From positions 186,001 to 250,000 of the forward strand of contig DATJUX010000011.1 of the NCBI GenBank assembly GCA_035502095.1: DNA of 64,000 bases. Direction: 5' to 3'. Below the pieces are notes generated by a model, which was not told the origin of the DNA, did not search any database, and worked only from the letters and a program-made list of their open reading frames with translations. The position numbers and the translations under genes are program-made. Positions 43,390 to 51,969 of this stretch are shown here, piece by piece (position 1 is the stretch's first letter; each line of letters starts with the position of its first letter). This stretch comes from JAKANT01 sp035502095 (lineage in GTDB: Bacteria > Pseudomonadota > Gammaproteobacteria > Burkholderiales > Burkholderiaceae_F).

Positions 43390-44807
43390 GCGGCCCTCGC
43401 GGATGGAGCGCTCGCCTGCAGCGCATCGAGCAGCTTCTGATGCACGCCGCCGAAGCCGCCGTTGCTCATCACGAGCAGGTGGTCGCCTACCCGCGCCGCG
43501 CGGGCGACGGCGCCGACCAGATCGTCGATGCGGTCGAAGCACCGGGCGCGCGTGCCGAGCGGCGCCAACGCCTCCGCCGGATCCCACCCGAGAGCGCCCT
43601 TGCCTTCGCGGGCGCCGTAGCAGAACACGAGGTCCGCCTCGCGCAGGCTGTCGGGCAGCTGCGCCTTCATCGCGCCCAGCTTCATGGTGTTGGAGCGCGG
43701 CTCGAGAATCGCGAGGACCCGCGCCTGTCCCCCGACCCGCCGGCGCAACCCGGCGAGCGTGGTCGCGATCGCCGTCGGATGATGCGCGAAGTCGTCGTAG
43801 ACGCTCACGCCAGCGCGGGTACCGCGGTGTTCCAGGCGCCGCTTGACGCCGCGGAATCGCGCCAGTGCCTCGACCGCCAGACCTGGTGGCACGCCCGCAT
43901 GGCGCGCGGCCGCGATGGCAGCGAGCGCATTGCTGCGGTTGTGCGCGCCTGCTTCGGGAAGGTTCAAACGGCCGAAGCTGCGGCCGCCGAACGCGACATC
44001 GAACAAGTGCTGCGCACCTTCCTGCACAGAAGTCGCGTGCCAGGCGCCCGCCGTATCGAAGCATTCGATCTCGGACCAGCTTCCTCGCTCGAGCACGCGT
44101 TCGAGCGCGGGGTCGCTCGCCTTGACGATCAGCTTGCCGCTGCGCGGAACTCCGCGCACCAGGTGATGAAACTGCGTCTCGATCGCGGCCAGGTCGGGGA
44201 AGATGTCGGCGTGGTCGTATTCGAGGTTGTTGAGCACTGCCGTTCGTGGGAAGTAATGGACGAACTTGCTGCGCTTGTCGAAGAATGCGGTGTCGTACTC
44301 GTCCGCCTCTATGACGAACAGGCCCGTCTCGCTCGCCGGCGCGCCTGCGCGGGCCGAGACGCCGAAGTCGAGCGGCACGCCGCCGATCAGGAATCCGGGG
44401 CGCAGCCCGGCGTATTCGAGGATCCACGCGAGCATCGAGCTGGTTGTCGTCTTGCCATGGGTCCCGGCCACGGCAAGCACCCATTGGTTGCGCAGCAGTT
44501 GTTCCCCCACCCACTGCGGCCCCGAGACGAAACGCCCACCGGTATCGAGGATCTCCTCCATCAATGGGTTGCCGCGTGAAACCACGTTGCCGACGACATA
44601 GAGGTCGGGCCTCAGCGCGATCTGGCGCGCATCGAAGCCTTCCATGAGCTCGATACCCGCTGCCGCGAGCTGATCGCTCATCGGCGGATAGACATTGGCA
44701 TCGCATCCGGTCACCTTGTGCCCGGCCGAACGCGCCAGGAGCGCAAGGCCCCCCATGAAGGTGCCGCAGATTCCAAGTACGTGAAGGTGCACGGGAAGCA
44801 GGCGCAC
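43386..44807 (-). CDS. mpl: UDP-MurNAc:tripeptide ligase (murein peptide ligase)
   Basis: Mur-ligase of 473 residues that recycles the cell-wall tripeptide L-Ala-gamma-D-Glu-meso-DAP by joining it to UDP-N-acetylmuramate, using ATP. HVLGICGTFMGGLALLARSAGHKVTGCD is the family's N-terminal fold, AVAGTHGKTTTSSML the ATP P-loop (about 114-128), FVIEADEYDTAF the central motif and YDDFAHHPTAI the C-terminal part. The frame opens with a GTG at 44807. A second GTG at 44792 (giving MHLHVLGICGTFMGG) matches the usual N-terminus even better and may be the true start. The gene fits with ampD at 57278 as part of peptidoglycan recycling. Confidence 0.95.
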   Translation of the reverse strand: MRLLPVHLHVLGICGTFMGGLALLARSAGHKVTGCDANVYPPMSDQLAAAGIELMEGFDARQIALRPDLYVVGNVVSRGNPLMEEILDTGGRFVSGPQWVGEQLLRNQWVLAVAGTHGKTTTSSMLAWILEYAGLRPGFLIGGVPLDFGVSARAGAPASETGLFVIEADEYDTAFFDKRSKFVHYFPRTAVLNNLEYDHADIFPDLAAIETQFHHLVRGVPRSGKLIVKASDPALERVLERGSWSEIECFDTAGAWHATSVQEGAQHLFDVAFGGRSFGRLNLPEAGAHNRSNALAAIAAARHAGVPPGLAVEALARFRGVKRRLEHRGTRAGVSVYDDFAHHPTAIATTLAGLRRRVGGQARVLAILEPRSNTMKLGAMKAQLPDSLREADLVFCYGAREGKGALGWDPAEALAPLGTRARCFDRIDDLVGAVARAARVGDHLLVMSNGGFGGVHQKLLDALQASAPSARAA

Positions 44808-44945
44808 AGGCGCCGGTCGGAAGTCACACGAGACAAACCGGCGATTCTATCGCTGGCAGCGGCGCCGGCCGGGTGGCTACACTCTCCCCGCGTTTGACTG
44901 CCTCACCCGCGCGCGACCTAACGGCGCGCGACCGGTCGATCCGTC

Positions 44946-45617
44946 ATGCCTCGCAACACGCCTGCATCGCGCTCCATGGATCCACACGCTACCGCTGAAA
45001 TCGCGGTCGGCGCGGCACGCCTGATCGCCGACGAGGGGATGGATTACTCGAGCGCGAAGCGGCGCGCGGCGCGCGCGGTCCTCGGGGAGGCGGCAAGCAC
45101 GCGCGGGCTCTTGCCCGACAACGAACAAGTCGAGGAAGAAGTCCGGCGTCACTTGCGCCTGTTCGGTGGAGCGGAGCACCGGGCGCTCCTGGCGGCATTG
45201 CGCCGCCATGCCCTGACCCTCATGCAACGGCTGCAGTGCTTCGAGCCGCGTCTGGTCGGCGCGGTCCTCAACGGCACAGCTACGGAGTTCTCCGACGTGC
45301 AGCTGCAGCTGTTCACCGACGACGTGAAGGCGGTCGAGATCCATCTCCTCAACGAAGGGATCGACTTCGAGGTCGACGAGGGTGATCCCGACCCCGGCGG
45401 GCCGGTCGAGCGGATCCATTTCCTCACCGAGGTGCCGATCGAAGGCGCCGGCCGCCATCGCACGGGCGTCGTGCTCGGGCTGCATCTGTCGGTCGCGCTC
45501 CGTATCGCGCCACGCCGCCGTTCGACCGATGCGGAACTGCATCCGGTCGAGGCGAGCGGGCGCGCCGGCATCCCGCAACTCGAGGCGCTGATCGCCTCGC
45601 AGGGCAGCGAATCGTGA
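44946..45617 (+). CDS. Conserved protein of unknown function, possibly nucleotidyltransferase-like
   Basis: I do not recognise a named family with confidence. The 223-residue protein has an Ala/Arg-rich helical N-terminal half (AARLIADEGMDYSSAKRRAARAVLG, then EVRRHLRLFGG). It then has VGAVLNGTATEFSDVQLQLFTDDVKAVEIHLL (about 100-130), where the Gly plus spaced acidic residues recall a minimal nucleotidyltransferase core, and a basic stretch RIAPRRRS near 180. There is no signal peptide or membrane helix. The ATG at 44946 is used; another at 44976 (MDPHATAEIAVG) is equally possible. Its stop overlaps the GTG of the TlpA-like gene (GTGA), so the two are coupled, yet no functional link is known. 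Confidence 0.6.
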   Translation: MPRNTPASRSMDPHATAEIAVGAARLIADEGMDYSSAKRRAARAVLGEAASTRGLLPDNEQVEEEVRRHLRLFGGAEHRALLAALRRHALTLMQRLQCFEPRLVGAVLNGTATEFSDVQLQLFTDDVKAVEIHLLNEGIDFEVDEGDPDPGGPVERIHFLTEVPIEGAGRHRTGVVLGLHLSVALRIAPRRRSTDAELHPVEASGRAGIPQLEALIASQGSES

Positions 45618-46135
45618 CGCCGTCACGACGCGCACTTGTCGCTGGTGGGCTCGTCGCGGTGGCGGGAGTTGCCGCAGGCATCGGCGCCGGGCTCTGGCGT
45701 GCCCGTGCTGCGCGCGACGCCGCGGCCGCGCGCGCTCTATTCGCCCTGGCATTGCCCGACGCCGGCGGAACAACGCAGCCGCTGTCGCAGTGGGAGGGGC
45801 GGCCCCTTCTCGTGAACTTCTGGGCGCCATGGTGCGCGCCTTGCGTCGAAGAGATGCCCGATCTCCAGCGGTTCCGTGACGAGCAGCATTCCCGCGGGTT
45901 GGAGGTGATCGGCCTTGGAATCGACACGGCCCCGCGCATCCGCGAATTTCGCGACCAGCACAAGATCACGCTTCCGTTGCTGGTGGCCGGTTTCGAAGGC
46001 AGCGCGATCGGCGACCAGCTCGGCAATACCGGCGGCGTCCTGCCGTACACGGTGCTGATCGGTGCGGACGGGCGTGTTCTGGAACGGAAGACCGGCCGCA
46101 TCCGCCCCGAGGAATTGCGCCGCTGGTTTGATTGA
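45614..46135 (+). CDS. TlpA-like thiol-disulfide oxidoreductase
   Basis: Membrane-anchored or exported thioredoxin of 173 residues. The N-terminus has a twin-arginine-like SRRALVAGG and a hydrophobic stretch (about 8-28). The thioredoxin fold follows with LLVNFWAPWCAPCVEEMPDLQRF, whose CxxC cysteines are Cys74 and Cys77, and the cis-proline in GVLPYTVLIG. TlpA/ResA-like proteins keep periplasmic thiols reduced, often for cytochrome c or oxidase assembly. It starts at a GTG overlapping the previous stop (GTGA). The YpjD-like gene at 61467 belongs to a cytochrome assembly family but lies too far away to be linked. Confidence 0.9.
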   Translation: MTPSRRALVAGGLVAVAGVAAGIGAGLWRARAARDAAAARALFALALPDAGGTTQPLSQWEGRPLLVNFWAPWCAPCVEEMPDLQRFRDEQHSRGLEVIGLGIDTAPRIREFRDQHKITLPLLVAGFEGSAIGDQLGNTGGVLPYTVLIGADGRVLERKTGRIRPEELRRWFD

Positions 46136-46390
46136 CCGGGGTGCCAACCGCACCAAACGTCGCTGGACAATCATTGCGAATCTGTTGAGAATTCGCGCCT
46201 TCTTCGACAAACGCGCTGGCAACTTCGCATTACTACGGATCGAAGGCCTTCGGCGCCAATTCGTGCCGTACGCAGCTAAGGCCCCTGCCGGGCCACGCAT
46301 GCATCCGCATCACGTCGACGGGCTCGCGGTCGTCGCACCGACGGGTTGCGCGTCCTGACCGAAGCAAAGAAGAAAGCACGGGGTCTGGCC

Positions 46391-46867
46391 ATGGATCTAC
46401 GCAAACTGAAGACGCTGATCGACCTCGTGGCGGAATCCGGAATCGCCGAAATCGAGGTCACCGAGGGCGAGGACAAGGTCCGGATCGTCAAATATGCCCC
46501 CGCCCCGGGCCCGGCTTCGCCCATGCCGGCGGTGGCTGCCGCGCCGGTTACTGCGGCGACCGCTGCCGCGGCACAGGCTGTCGCGACGACTCAGGCCGCA
46601 GCCGCCGCGCCTGCTGCCCCCGAGTTGCCCAAGGGAAATCTCGTGAAATCGCCGATGGTCGGCACGTTCTATCGGTCGCCGAGTCCGGGCGCGAACCCGT
46701 TCGTCGAGGTCGGCCAGAGCGTCAAGCCCGGCGACACCCTTTGCATCATCGAGGCGATGAAGCTTCTCAACGAGATCGAGGCGGAGGTCGCGGGTGAGGT
46801 GAAGGAAATCCTGGTCGAGAACGGCCAGGCCGTGGAATACGGTCAACCGCTGTTCGTGATCGGCTGA
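46391..46867 (+). CDS. accB: Biotin carboxyl carrier protein of acetyl-CoA carboxylase
   Basis: AccB (158 residues) carries the biotin used by acetyl-CoA carboxylase in the first step of fatty-acid synthesis. The N-terminus MDLRKLKTLIDLVAESGIAE is followed by an Ala/Pro-rich linker (about 38-80) and a biotinyl domain (about 82-158), with the biotin lysine in IIEAMKLLNE (Lys124). The ATG at 46391 was used; the frame from 46346 adds unrelated residues. The 255-bp gap before it has a short GCGAAT/ATTCGC stem near 46175 and lacks aroQ, which often precedes accB in relatives. It begins an accB-accC-prmA-DUF3426-pfkB operon. Confidence 0.97.
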   Translation: MDLRKLKTLIDLVAESGIAEIEVTEGEDKVRIVKYAPAPGPASPMPAVAAAPVTAATAAAAQAVATTQAAAAAPAAPELPKGNLVKSPMVGTFYRSPSPGANPFVEVGQSVKPGDTLCIIEAMKLLNEIEAEVAGEVKEILVENGQAVEYGQPLFVIG

Positions 46868-46877
46868 CGGGCTGCCG

Positions 46878-48236
46878 ATGTTCGGCAAGATCCTGATCGC
46901 GAATCGGGGCGAAATCGCCCTGCGCATCCAGCGTGCCTGTCGCGAACTCGGAATCCGCACGGTCGTCGTGCACTCGACCGCCGACACCGACGCGAAGTAC
47001 GTCAAGCTCGCCGACGAATCGGTGTGCATCGGCCCGGCTCCGTCGCGCGACAGCTACCTCAACATCCCGGCAATCATCAGCGCCGCCGAGGTCACGGATG
47101 CGGAGGCGATCCATCCCGGGTACGGATTTCTCTCTGAGAACGCGGACTTTGCCGAGCGCGTGGAGAAATCCGGCTTCGTTTTTATCGGTCCGCGCCCGGA
47201 ATCGATCCGCCTGATGGGTGACAAGGTGTCGGCCAAGCAGGCGATGATCGATGCCGGGGTCCCGTGCGTGCCCGGTTCCGAAGGAATCCTGTCAGAAGAG
47301 CCGCGCGAGATCGTCAAGATCGCCCGCTCGGTCGGTTACCCCGTCATCATCAAGGCCGCAGGCGGCGGCGGCGGGCGCGGCATGCGGGTCGTGCATACCG
47401 AGGCGGCGCTCGTCAACGCGGTCAACATGACGCGCCAGGAAGCGCAGACGGCCTTCGGCAACCCGGCCGTCTACATGGAGAAGTTCCTCGAGAATCCGCG
47501 TCACGTCGAGATCCAGGTGCTGGCCGACCAGCACAAGAATGCCGTGTGGCTGGGCGAACGCGACTGCTCGATGCAGCGGCGGCATCAGAAGATCATCGAG
47601 GAGGCCCCGGCGCCGGGGATCGCGCGCAAGGTGATCGAGAAGATCGGCGAGCGATGTGCCGAGGCGTGCCGCAAGATGGCCTATCGCGGCGCCGGCACGT
47701 TCGAGTTCCTGTACGAAAACGGCGAGTTCTATTTCATCGAGATGAACACGCGGCTGCAGGTCGAACACCCGGTGACGGAGATGGTCACGGGCATCGACCT
47801 CGTCCAGCAGCAGATACGCGTCGCGGCGGGCGAGAAGCTCGCGCTGCGCCAGCGCGAGATCCCCCTGCGCGGCGCCGCGATCGAATGCCGCATCAATGCC
47901 GAGGACCCGTATCGGTTCACGCCGAGCCCCGGGCGGATCACCGCCTGGCATACGCCGGGCGGGCCGGGCGTGCGGGTCGACTCGCACGCATACGCGGGTT
48001 ATTTCGTGCCACCCAATTACGACTCGATGATCGGCAAGCTCATCTGTTACGGCGACACTCGGGCGCAGGCGATCGCCCGCATGAGCATCGCCCTGTCGGA
48101 GATGGTGGTCGAGGGCATCCTCACCAACATTCCCCTGCACCGCGACCTGATGCTCGACGAGAAGTTCGGCCAGGGCGGCACCAGCATCCACTATCTCGAA
48201 AAGCGGCTGGCGGCGAAGAACGTCAACAAGAGCTGA
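46878..48236 (+). CDS. accC: Biotin carboxylase subunit of acetyl-CoA carboxylase
   Basis: AccC (452 residues) carboxylates the biotin of AccB with ATP and bicarbonate. It shows the N-terminal KILIANRGEIALRIQRACRELG, the ATP-grasp glycine loop KAAGGGGGRGMR (about 160-170), the FEFLYENGEFYFIEMNTRLQVEHPVTEM metal and catalytic region (about 275-303), and the C-terminal GYFVPPNYDSMIGKLI. The ATG lies 10 bp after the accB stop. Length and motifs are exactly those of the housekeeping enzyme; no duplication or truncation. Confidence 0.98.
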   Translation: MFGKILIANRGEIALRIQRACRELGIRTVVVHSTADTDAKYVKLADESVCIGPAPSRDSYLNIPAIISAAEVTDAEAIHPGYGFLSENADFAERVEKSGFVFIGPRPESIRLMGDKVSAKQAMIDAGVPCVPGSEGILSEEPREIVKIARSVGYPVIIKAAGGGGGRGMRVVHTEAALVNAVNMTRQEAQTAFGNPAVYMEKFLENPRHVEIQVLADQHKNAVWLGERDCSMQRRHQKIIEEAPAPGIARKVIEKIGERCAEACRKMAYRGAGTFEFLYENGEFYFIEMNTRLQVEHPVTEMVTGIDLVQQQIRVAAGEKLALRQREIPLRGAAIECRINAEDPYRFTPSPGRITAWHTPGGPGVRVDSHAYAGYFVPPNYDSMIGKLICYGDTRAQAIARMSIALSEMVVEGILTNIPLHRDLMLDEKFGQGGTSIHYLEKRLAAKNVNKS

Positions 48237-48248
48237 GCGCCGCGTCCG

Positions 48249-49148
48249 ATGCTGCGCGAGTTCGAGATCCAGGTCGATGCGGCCGCTGCGGAAGCGCTCT
48301 CGGATGCCTTGCTCGCGGCGGGCGCCCTGTCGGTGAGCATCGAAGACGCGGCGGCCGACAGTGCCCGCGAGGAGCCGCTGTTCGGCGAACCCGGCATCAC
48401 GCCCGCGCGCCTCGCGTGGCGGCACAACCGGCTTGTCGTGCTGGTCGAAGCCGCGCTCGACGCTGCAGCTCTCGTCGCCGCGGCTTCTTCCGGCGTCGTC
48501 GAGAAAGTGCCCTCGATCGAGTCGGTGCGCGTAGTGCCCGACGAAGACTGGGTTCGTTCGACGCAGGCGCAATTTCCGCCGACCCGGATCGGAAGTCGCC
48601 TCTGGATCGTTCCCAGCTGGCACACGCCGCCGGAGCCTGCAGCCGTCGTTATCCGGCTCGATCCCGGCGTGGCGTTCGGCACTGGCACACATCCGACGAC
48701 GCGGCTGATGCTTCAATGGCTGGATGCTCACCCCCCGCGCGGCTTGCGCGTGCTCGACTACGGCTGCGGCTCGGGGATCCTTGCGATCGCCGCGGCAAAG
48801 CTGGGTGCGGCGCGTGTCGTCGGGACGGACATCGACGATCAGGCGCTCGCTGCCGCGCGGGCAAACGCGGCCGTCAACCATGCACCCGGCGATTACACTG
48901 CACCGGACTCTCTCCCGTCGGGCGTCTTCGATCTCGTGCTGGCGAACATCCTGACCAATCCGCTCAAGCTGCTCGCACCGCTCCTGCTCGAGCGCGTCGC
49001 GCCGGGCGGACGGCTGGTCCTCTCCGGTGTGCTGGACCGCCAGGCCGACGAAGTCGTTGCGACCTACGCCGGCCACGATGCGCGTCTTGCGCTCTCGACA
49101 TGGCGCGTCGCCGAGGGATGGGCGTGTCTGTGCGGCGCCCGCGGTTGA
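48249..49148 (+). CDS. prmA: Ribosomal protein L11 methyltransferase
   Basis: PrmA (299 residues) trimethylates lysine and N-terminal amino groups of ribosomal protein L11 using S-adenosylmethionine. An N-terminal substrate-recognition domain (about 1-90) is joined to a Rossmann methyltransferase domain with DPGVAFGTGTHPTTRL, VLDYGCGSGILAIAAAKLGA (motif I) and DLVLANILTNPL. The ATG at 48249 fits a 12-bp gap from accC. Location directly after accBC is standard for proteobacteria. No anomalies. Confidence 0.96.
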   Translation: MLREFEIQVDAAAAEALSDALLAAGALSVSIEDAAADSAREEPLFGEPGITPARLAWRHNRLVVLVEAALDAAALVAAASSGVVEKVPSIESVRVVPDEDWVRSTQAQFPPTRIGSRLWIVPSWHTPPEPAAVVIRLDPGVAFGTGTHPTTRLMLQWLDAHPPRGLRVLDYGCGSGILAIAAAKLGAARVVGTDIDDQALAAARANAAVNHAPGDYTAPDSLPSGVFDLVLANILTNPLKLLAPLLLERVAPGGRLVLSGVLDRQADEVVATYAGHDARLALSTWRVAEGWACLCGARG

Positions 49149-49152
49149 AACA

Positions 49153-50343
49153 ATGGCGCTGGCGACCCGCTGCCCCAACTGCCAGGTCCTGTTCCGCGTC
49201 GTCGCGGACCAGCTGAAGTTGCGCGGCGGCCTGGTTCGCTGTGGCGCGTGCCGCCACGTATTCGATGCGATCGGCAGCCTGACGTACATCGAGGACAGCG
49301 CCGCCGCAGCGCCGGAACCCGCTGCAGCAAGGAAGGCCGCGCCGCCGACACTGCACGCAACAGCGGTGGCCACGCCGATGCTGCGCACACCGCTCGACGA
49401 GGGCAAGGCCCGTCAACCGCAGGTGGCCGAGTCGGAGGCGAACAAGCCCGACTGGTCCGGGCCGCCCACGCTGCTCGCTCCGCCCGAGGAGCAGCGACAC
49501 GCGCCACCGGTGGAGGCGCCGAAGGAGCCGGTCAAGCGCGCGAACCGCGAAGGGCGGCGCGAAGCACGCGGCGACGCAAAGGGCGAAGCGAAGGCAGAAG
49601 CAAGGCGCGAGCCCAAGGCCGAAGCGAGGGTGGAAGCGAAGGTAGAGCCGCAAGGGTCGCGCAGCGAGGCCGAGCCCATGGCACACGATATCGCCGCGGT
49701 CGCGGGCACACCGGCGCGCAAGCGCCGCCGGCGCGAAGTCGTCGAGGAGCCGCGGGGGCCGGTCGCTCCACCTACCCGGCCGCACATCGAAGGCGAAGCC
49801 GAGGAACCTCACGACGAGCCGGAATTCCTGCGCGCGAGCCGCGCCGAGGCAAAGCGCGGTTTTTCGGTCGTGTATGGCGGCGGATCGCTGCTGCTCGGAG
49901 CCCTGCTCGTGCTGCAGCTCGCGGTCATCTTCCGCACCGAAATCACGACGCGGTGGCCCGAATGGCGGCCCGCGCTGGTCGAGATCTGCGGACTGTTCGG
50001 ATGCAACGTCGGGTGGCCCACGCGGGCGGAACTGCTGGCGGTCGTCGGCACCGAGTTGCAGGCCATTCCGGGCACGGACGTACTCGAGCTGACGGCCGTC
50101 ATCCGCAACCGCGCGAACTTCAAGGTCGCCTTGCCGGCGATCGAAGTCACGCTCACCGATACCACCAATCGGACCGTCGCCCGCAAGGTATTCGCCCCGG
50201 TCGACTACCTGGTGTCCGCCGGCGAGCCTTCGAGCCGGATCGACGATGGATTGGGCCCCAGCAGCGACCTCACGGTCCGGGTTGCCTTCGAGGCGCGCGG
50301 CATCAACGCCGTCGGCTTCGTCGTCTACCCATTCTATTTATAA
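49153..50343 (+). CDS. Zinc-ribbon and DUF3426 membrane protein
   Basis: A 396-residue protein with an N-terminal MJ0042-type zinc ribbon (Cys7, Cys10, Cys30, Cys33 in RCPNC and VRCGAC). Then comes a long charged, low-complexity middle (about 60-230) with runs such as GEAKAEARREPKAEARVEAK, one membrane helix near 240-262 (YGGGSLLLGALLVLQLAVIF), and a C-terminal DUF3426 beta-domain (about 285-396). The topology places the zinc ribbon in the cytoplasm and DUF3426 in the periplasm. The function is unknown, although the family regularly follows prmA. The ATG lies four bases after the prmA stop. The repeat tract is probably a flexible spacer. Confidence 0.88.
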   Translation: MALATRCPNCQVLFRVVADQLKLRGGLVRCGACRHVFDAIGSLTYIEDSAAAAPEPAAARKAAPPTLHATAVATPMLRTPLDEGKARQPQVAESEANKPDWSGPPTLLAPPEEQRHAPPVEAPKEPVKRANREGRREARGDAKGEAKAEARREPKAEARVEAKVEPQGSRSEAEPMAHDIAAVAGTPARKRRRREVVEEPRGPVAPPTRPHIEGEAEEPHDEPEFLRASRAEAKRGFSVVYGGGSLLLGALLVLQLAVIFRTEITTRWPEWRPALVEICGLFGCNVGWPTRAELLAVVGTELQAIPGTDVLELTAVIRNRANFKVALPAIEVTLTDTTNRTVARKVFAPVDYLVSAGEPSSRIDDGLGPSSDLTVRVAFEARGINAVGFVVYPFYL

Positions 50344-50355
50344 GAGGCGGTTCGC

Positions 50356-51291
50356 GTGTCCACGCTGATTTGCGGCTCGATCGCGTTCGATTCGATCATG
50401 CTGTTCAAGGGTCGCTTCCGCGACCACATCCTGCCCGATCAGGTGCACATCCTGAACGTCGCCTTTCTGGTCCCGGAACTGCGGCGCGAGTTCGGTGGCT
50501 GTGCCGGCAACATCGCCTACAACCTGCGCCTGCTGGGCGGCGAGCCGTGGCCGATGGCAACCGTCGGCGACGACGCGGGACCGTACTTCGAGAGGCTGGA
50601 CACACTCGGCATCGACCGCCGTTTCGTGCGCAGGGTTGCCGGCCATTACACCGCGCAGGCATTCATCACGACCGACCTCGACGACAACCAGATCACGGCG
50701 TTCCACCCGGGGGCCATGGCGCAATCGCATCTGAGCGCCGTGCCGGGCGGTGGCAGCGTGAAGCTCGGCATCATCGCCCCGGACGGGCGGGACGGCATGC
50801 TCCAGCACGCCCAGCAGTTCGCCGACCACGGCATCCCGTTCGTGTTCGATCCCGGCCAGGGATTGCCGATGTTCGGCGGCGACGAACTGCTCTGGTTCGT
50901 CGAGCGCGCGCGCTATGTCGCGGTCAACGACTACGAGGGCAAGCTGCTCGAAGAGCGGACCGGCCAGCCCCTGAGCGAAATCGCGCAACGGGTGAAAGCG
51001 CTGGTCATCACCCGCGGCGCTGCTGGCTCGGAGATTCACACCGCCGGCCGCGTCATCCAGATCCCGATCGCCACGGCGCGTCAAGTCGTCGATCCGACCG
51101 GATGTGGAGATGCATATCGAGCCGGGCTGCTTTATGGCATCGCCAACGAGCTGGATTGGGAAACCACCGGCCGCCTGGCGGCGGTGATGGGCGCGCTCAA
51201 GATCGAGCACTCCGGCGGACAGAACCACGCGGCGGATCGCACGTCGATCGGCGACCGGTTCGCGCAATCGTTCGGCTATCTGCCCTGGTGA
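50356..51291 (+). CDS. PfkB-family carbohydrate/nucleoside kinase
   Basis: Ribokinase-fold kinase of 311 residues. It has the Gly-rich FGGCAGNIAYNLRLLGG (about 47-63), the ATP-binding ALVITRGAAGSEI, and the catalytic aspartate in DPTGCGDAYRAG (Asp252). This subgroup, placed after DUF3426 genes, resembles adenosine/sugar kinases, but the substrate is not clear. The start is a GTG (50356) with AGAGGCGG nine bases upstream. It is the last gene of the accBC-prmA operon and converges with yggT 12 bp further on. Confidence 0.88.
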   Translation: MSTLICGSIAFDSIMLFKGRFRDHILPDQVHILNVAFLVPELRREFGGCAGNIAYNLRLLGGEPWPMATVGDDAGPYFERLDTLGIDRRFVRRVAGHYTAQAFITTDLDDNQITAFHPGAMAQSHLSAVPGGGSVKLGIIAPDGRDGMLQHAQQFADHGIPFVFDPGQGLPMFGGDELLWFVERARYVAVNDYEGKLLEERTGQPLSEIAQRVKALVITRGAAGSEIHTAGRVIQIPIATARQVVDPTGCGDAYRAGLLYGIANELDWETTGRLAAVMGALKIEHSGGQNHAADRTSIGDRFAQSFGYLPW

Positions 51292-51303
51292 CGCCGGCGC
51301 CGG

Positions 51304-51849
51304 TTATTGAAGCCGGCTCAGGACCAGGAGCAGGACGTTCACGACGACCAGCAGCACGAGCGGCGAGAGGTCGAACCCGCCGATCGGCGGCAGGATGCGC
51401 TGAAACGGCGCCAGGAACGGTCGCACGAGCATCGCCACCGCCGGCGCCACGGGCGCGTACGGATTGACCCAGCTGAAGACGACATGGACCAGGGTCAGGA
51501 AGAACACCATGTACAGGCACCAGCGGAGGACCTGAACCAGCGCCGTCATCAACAACGATCCGAGCGGCCACGTGCCGACTCCGGCGCCAATCAACACGAA
51601 CGTCAACGCCATCATCACGACCGCGACCAGGTACGCCGCGACCAGCGAAGCCGTGTCCCAGCGGCCCGCGGGCGGGATCACGCGGCGCAGAGGACGTACC
51701 AGCCAGTCGGTGAGGGCGATCGCGAATTGCGCGAGCGGGTTGCGACTCGGCATGCCGACCCAGTTCATGTACGCCCGCAGCAGCAGCGTCACGCCCAGCA
51801 ACGCGCCGACGGTTTCGAGCAGCAGGCGGCCGATCTCGATGAACAACAT
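51304..51849 (-). CDS. yggT: YggT-family integral membrane protein
   Basis: Membrane protein of 181 residues made of two YggT repeats, each with two helices: about 5-25 and 62-85, then 95-118 and 155-175. Repeated signatures are NPLAQFAIALTDWLVRPLRRVIPP in the first half and NPYAPVAPAVAMLVRPFLAPFQRILPP in the second. YggT proteins are linked to osmotic or potassium homeostasis and, in Gram-positives, division, but their mechanism is unknown. The ATG at 51849 (MLFIEIGRLL) is used; a longer frame to 51894 is Pro/Arg-rich. An intrinsic terminator of the H1-like gene lies upstream of it. Confidence 0.9.
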   Translation of the reverse strand: MLFIEIGRLLLETVGALLGVTLLLRAYMNWVGMPSRNPLAQFAIALTDWLVRPLRRVIPPAGRWDTASLVAAYLVAVVMMALTFVLIGAGVGTWPLGSLLMTALVQVLRWCLYMVFFLTLVHVVFSWVNPYAPVAPAVAMLVRPFLAPFQRILPPIGGFDLSPLVLLVVVNVLLLVLSRLQ

Positions 51850-51910
51850 GCAATGGCGTGGAGGCGGTCGGAAACAGGGCGGCATTCTAGCCACGCCCGT
51901 TGCGCGTCCC

Positions 51911-51945
51911 CCATAAAAGAAGAAGCGCCGCTGTCGCGGCGCTTG
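51911..51945 (-). terminator. Intrinsic terminator of the H1-like gene
   Basis: A perfect 9-bp stem, AAGCGCCGC/GCGGCGCTT, with a TGTC loop (51924-51945) lies 24 bp past the stop of the H1-like gene. In the direction of transcription it is followed by CTTCTTTTAT. This is the clearest rho-independent terminator in the window. Confidence 0.88.
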
Positions 51946-51969
51946 AGGGCTCCGTGGACCGCGTTGCGG

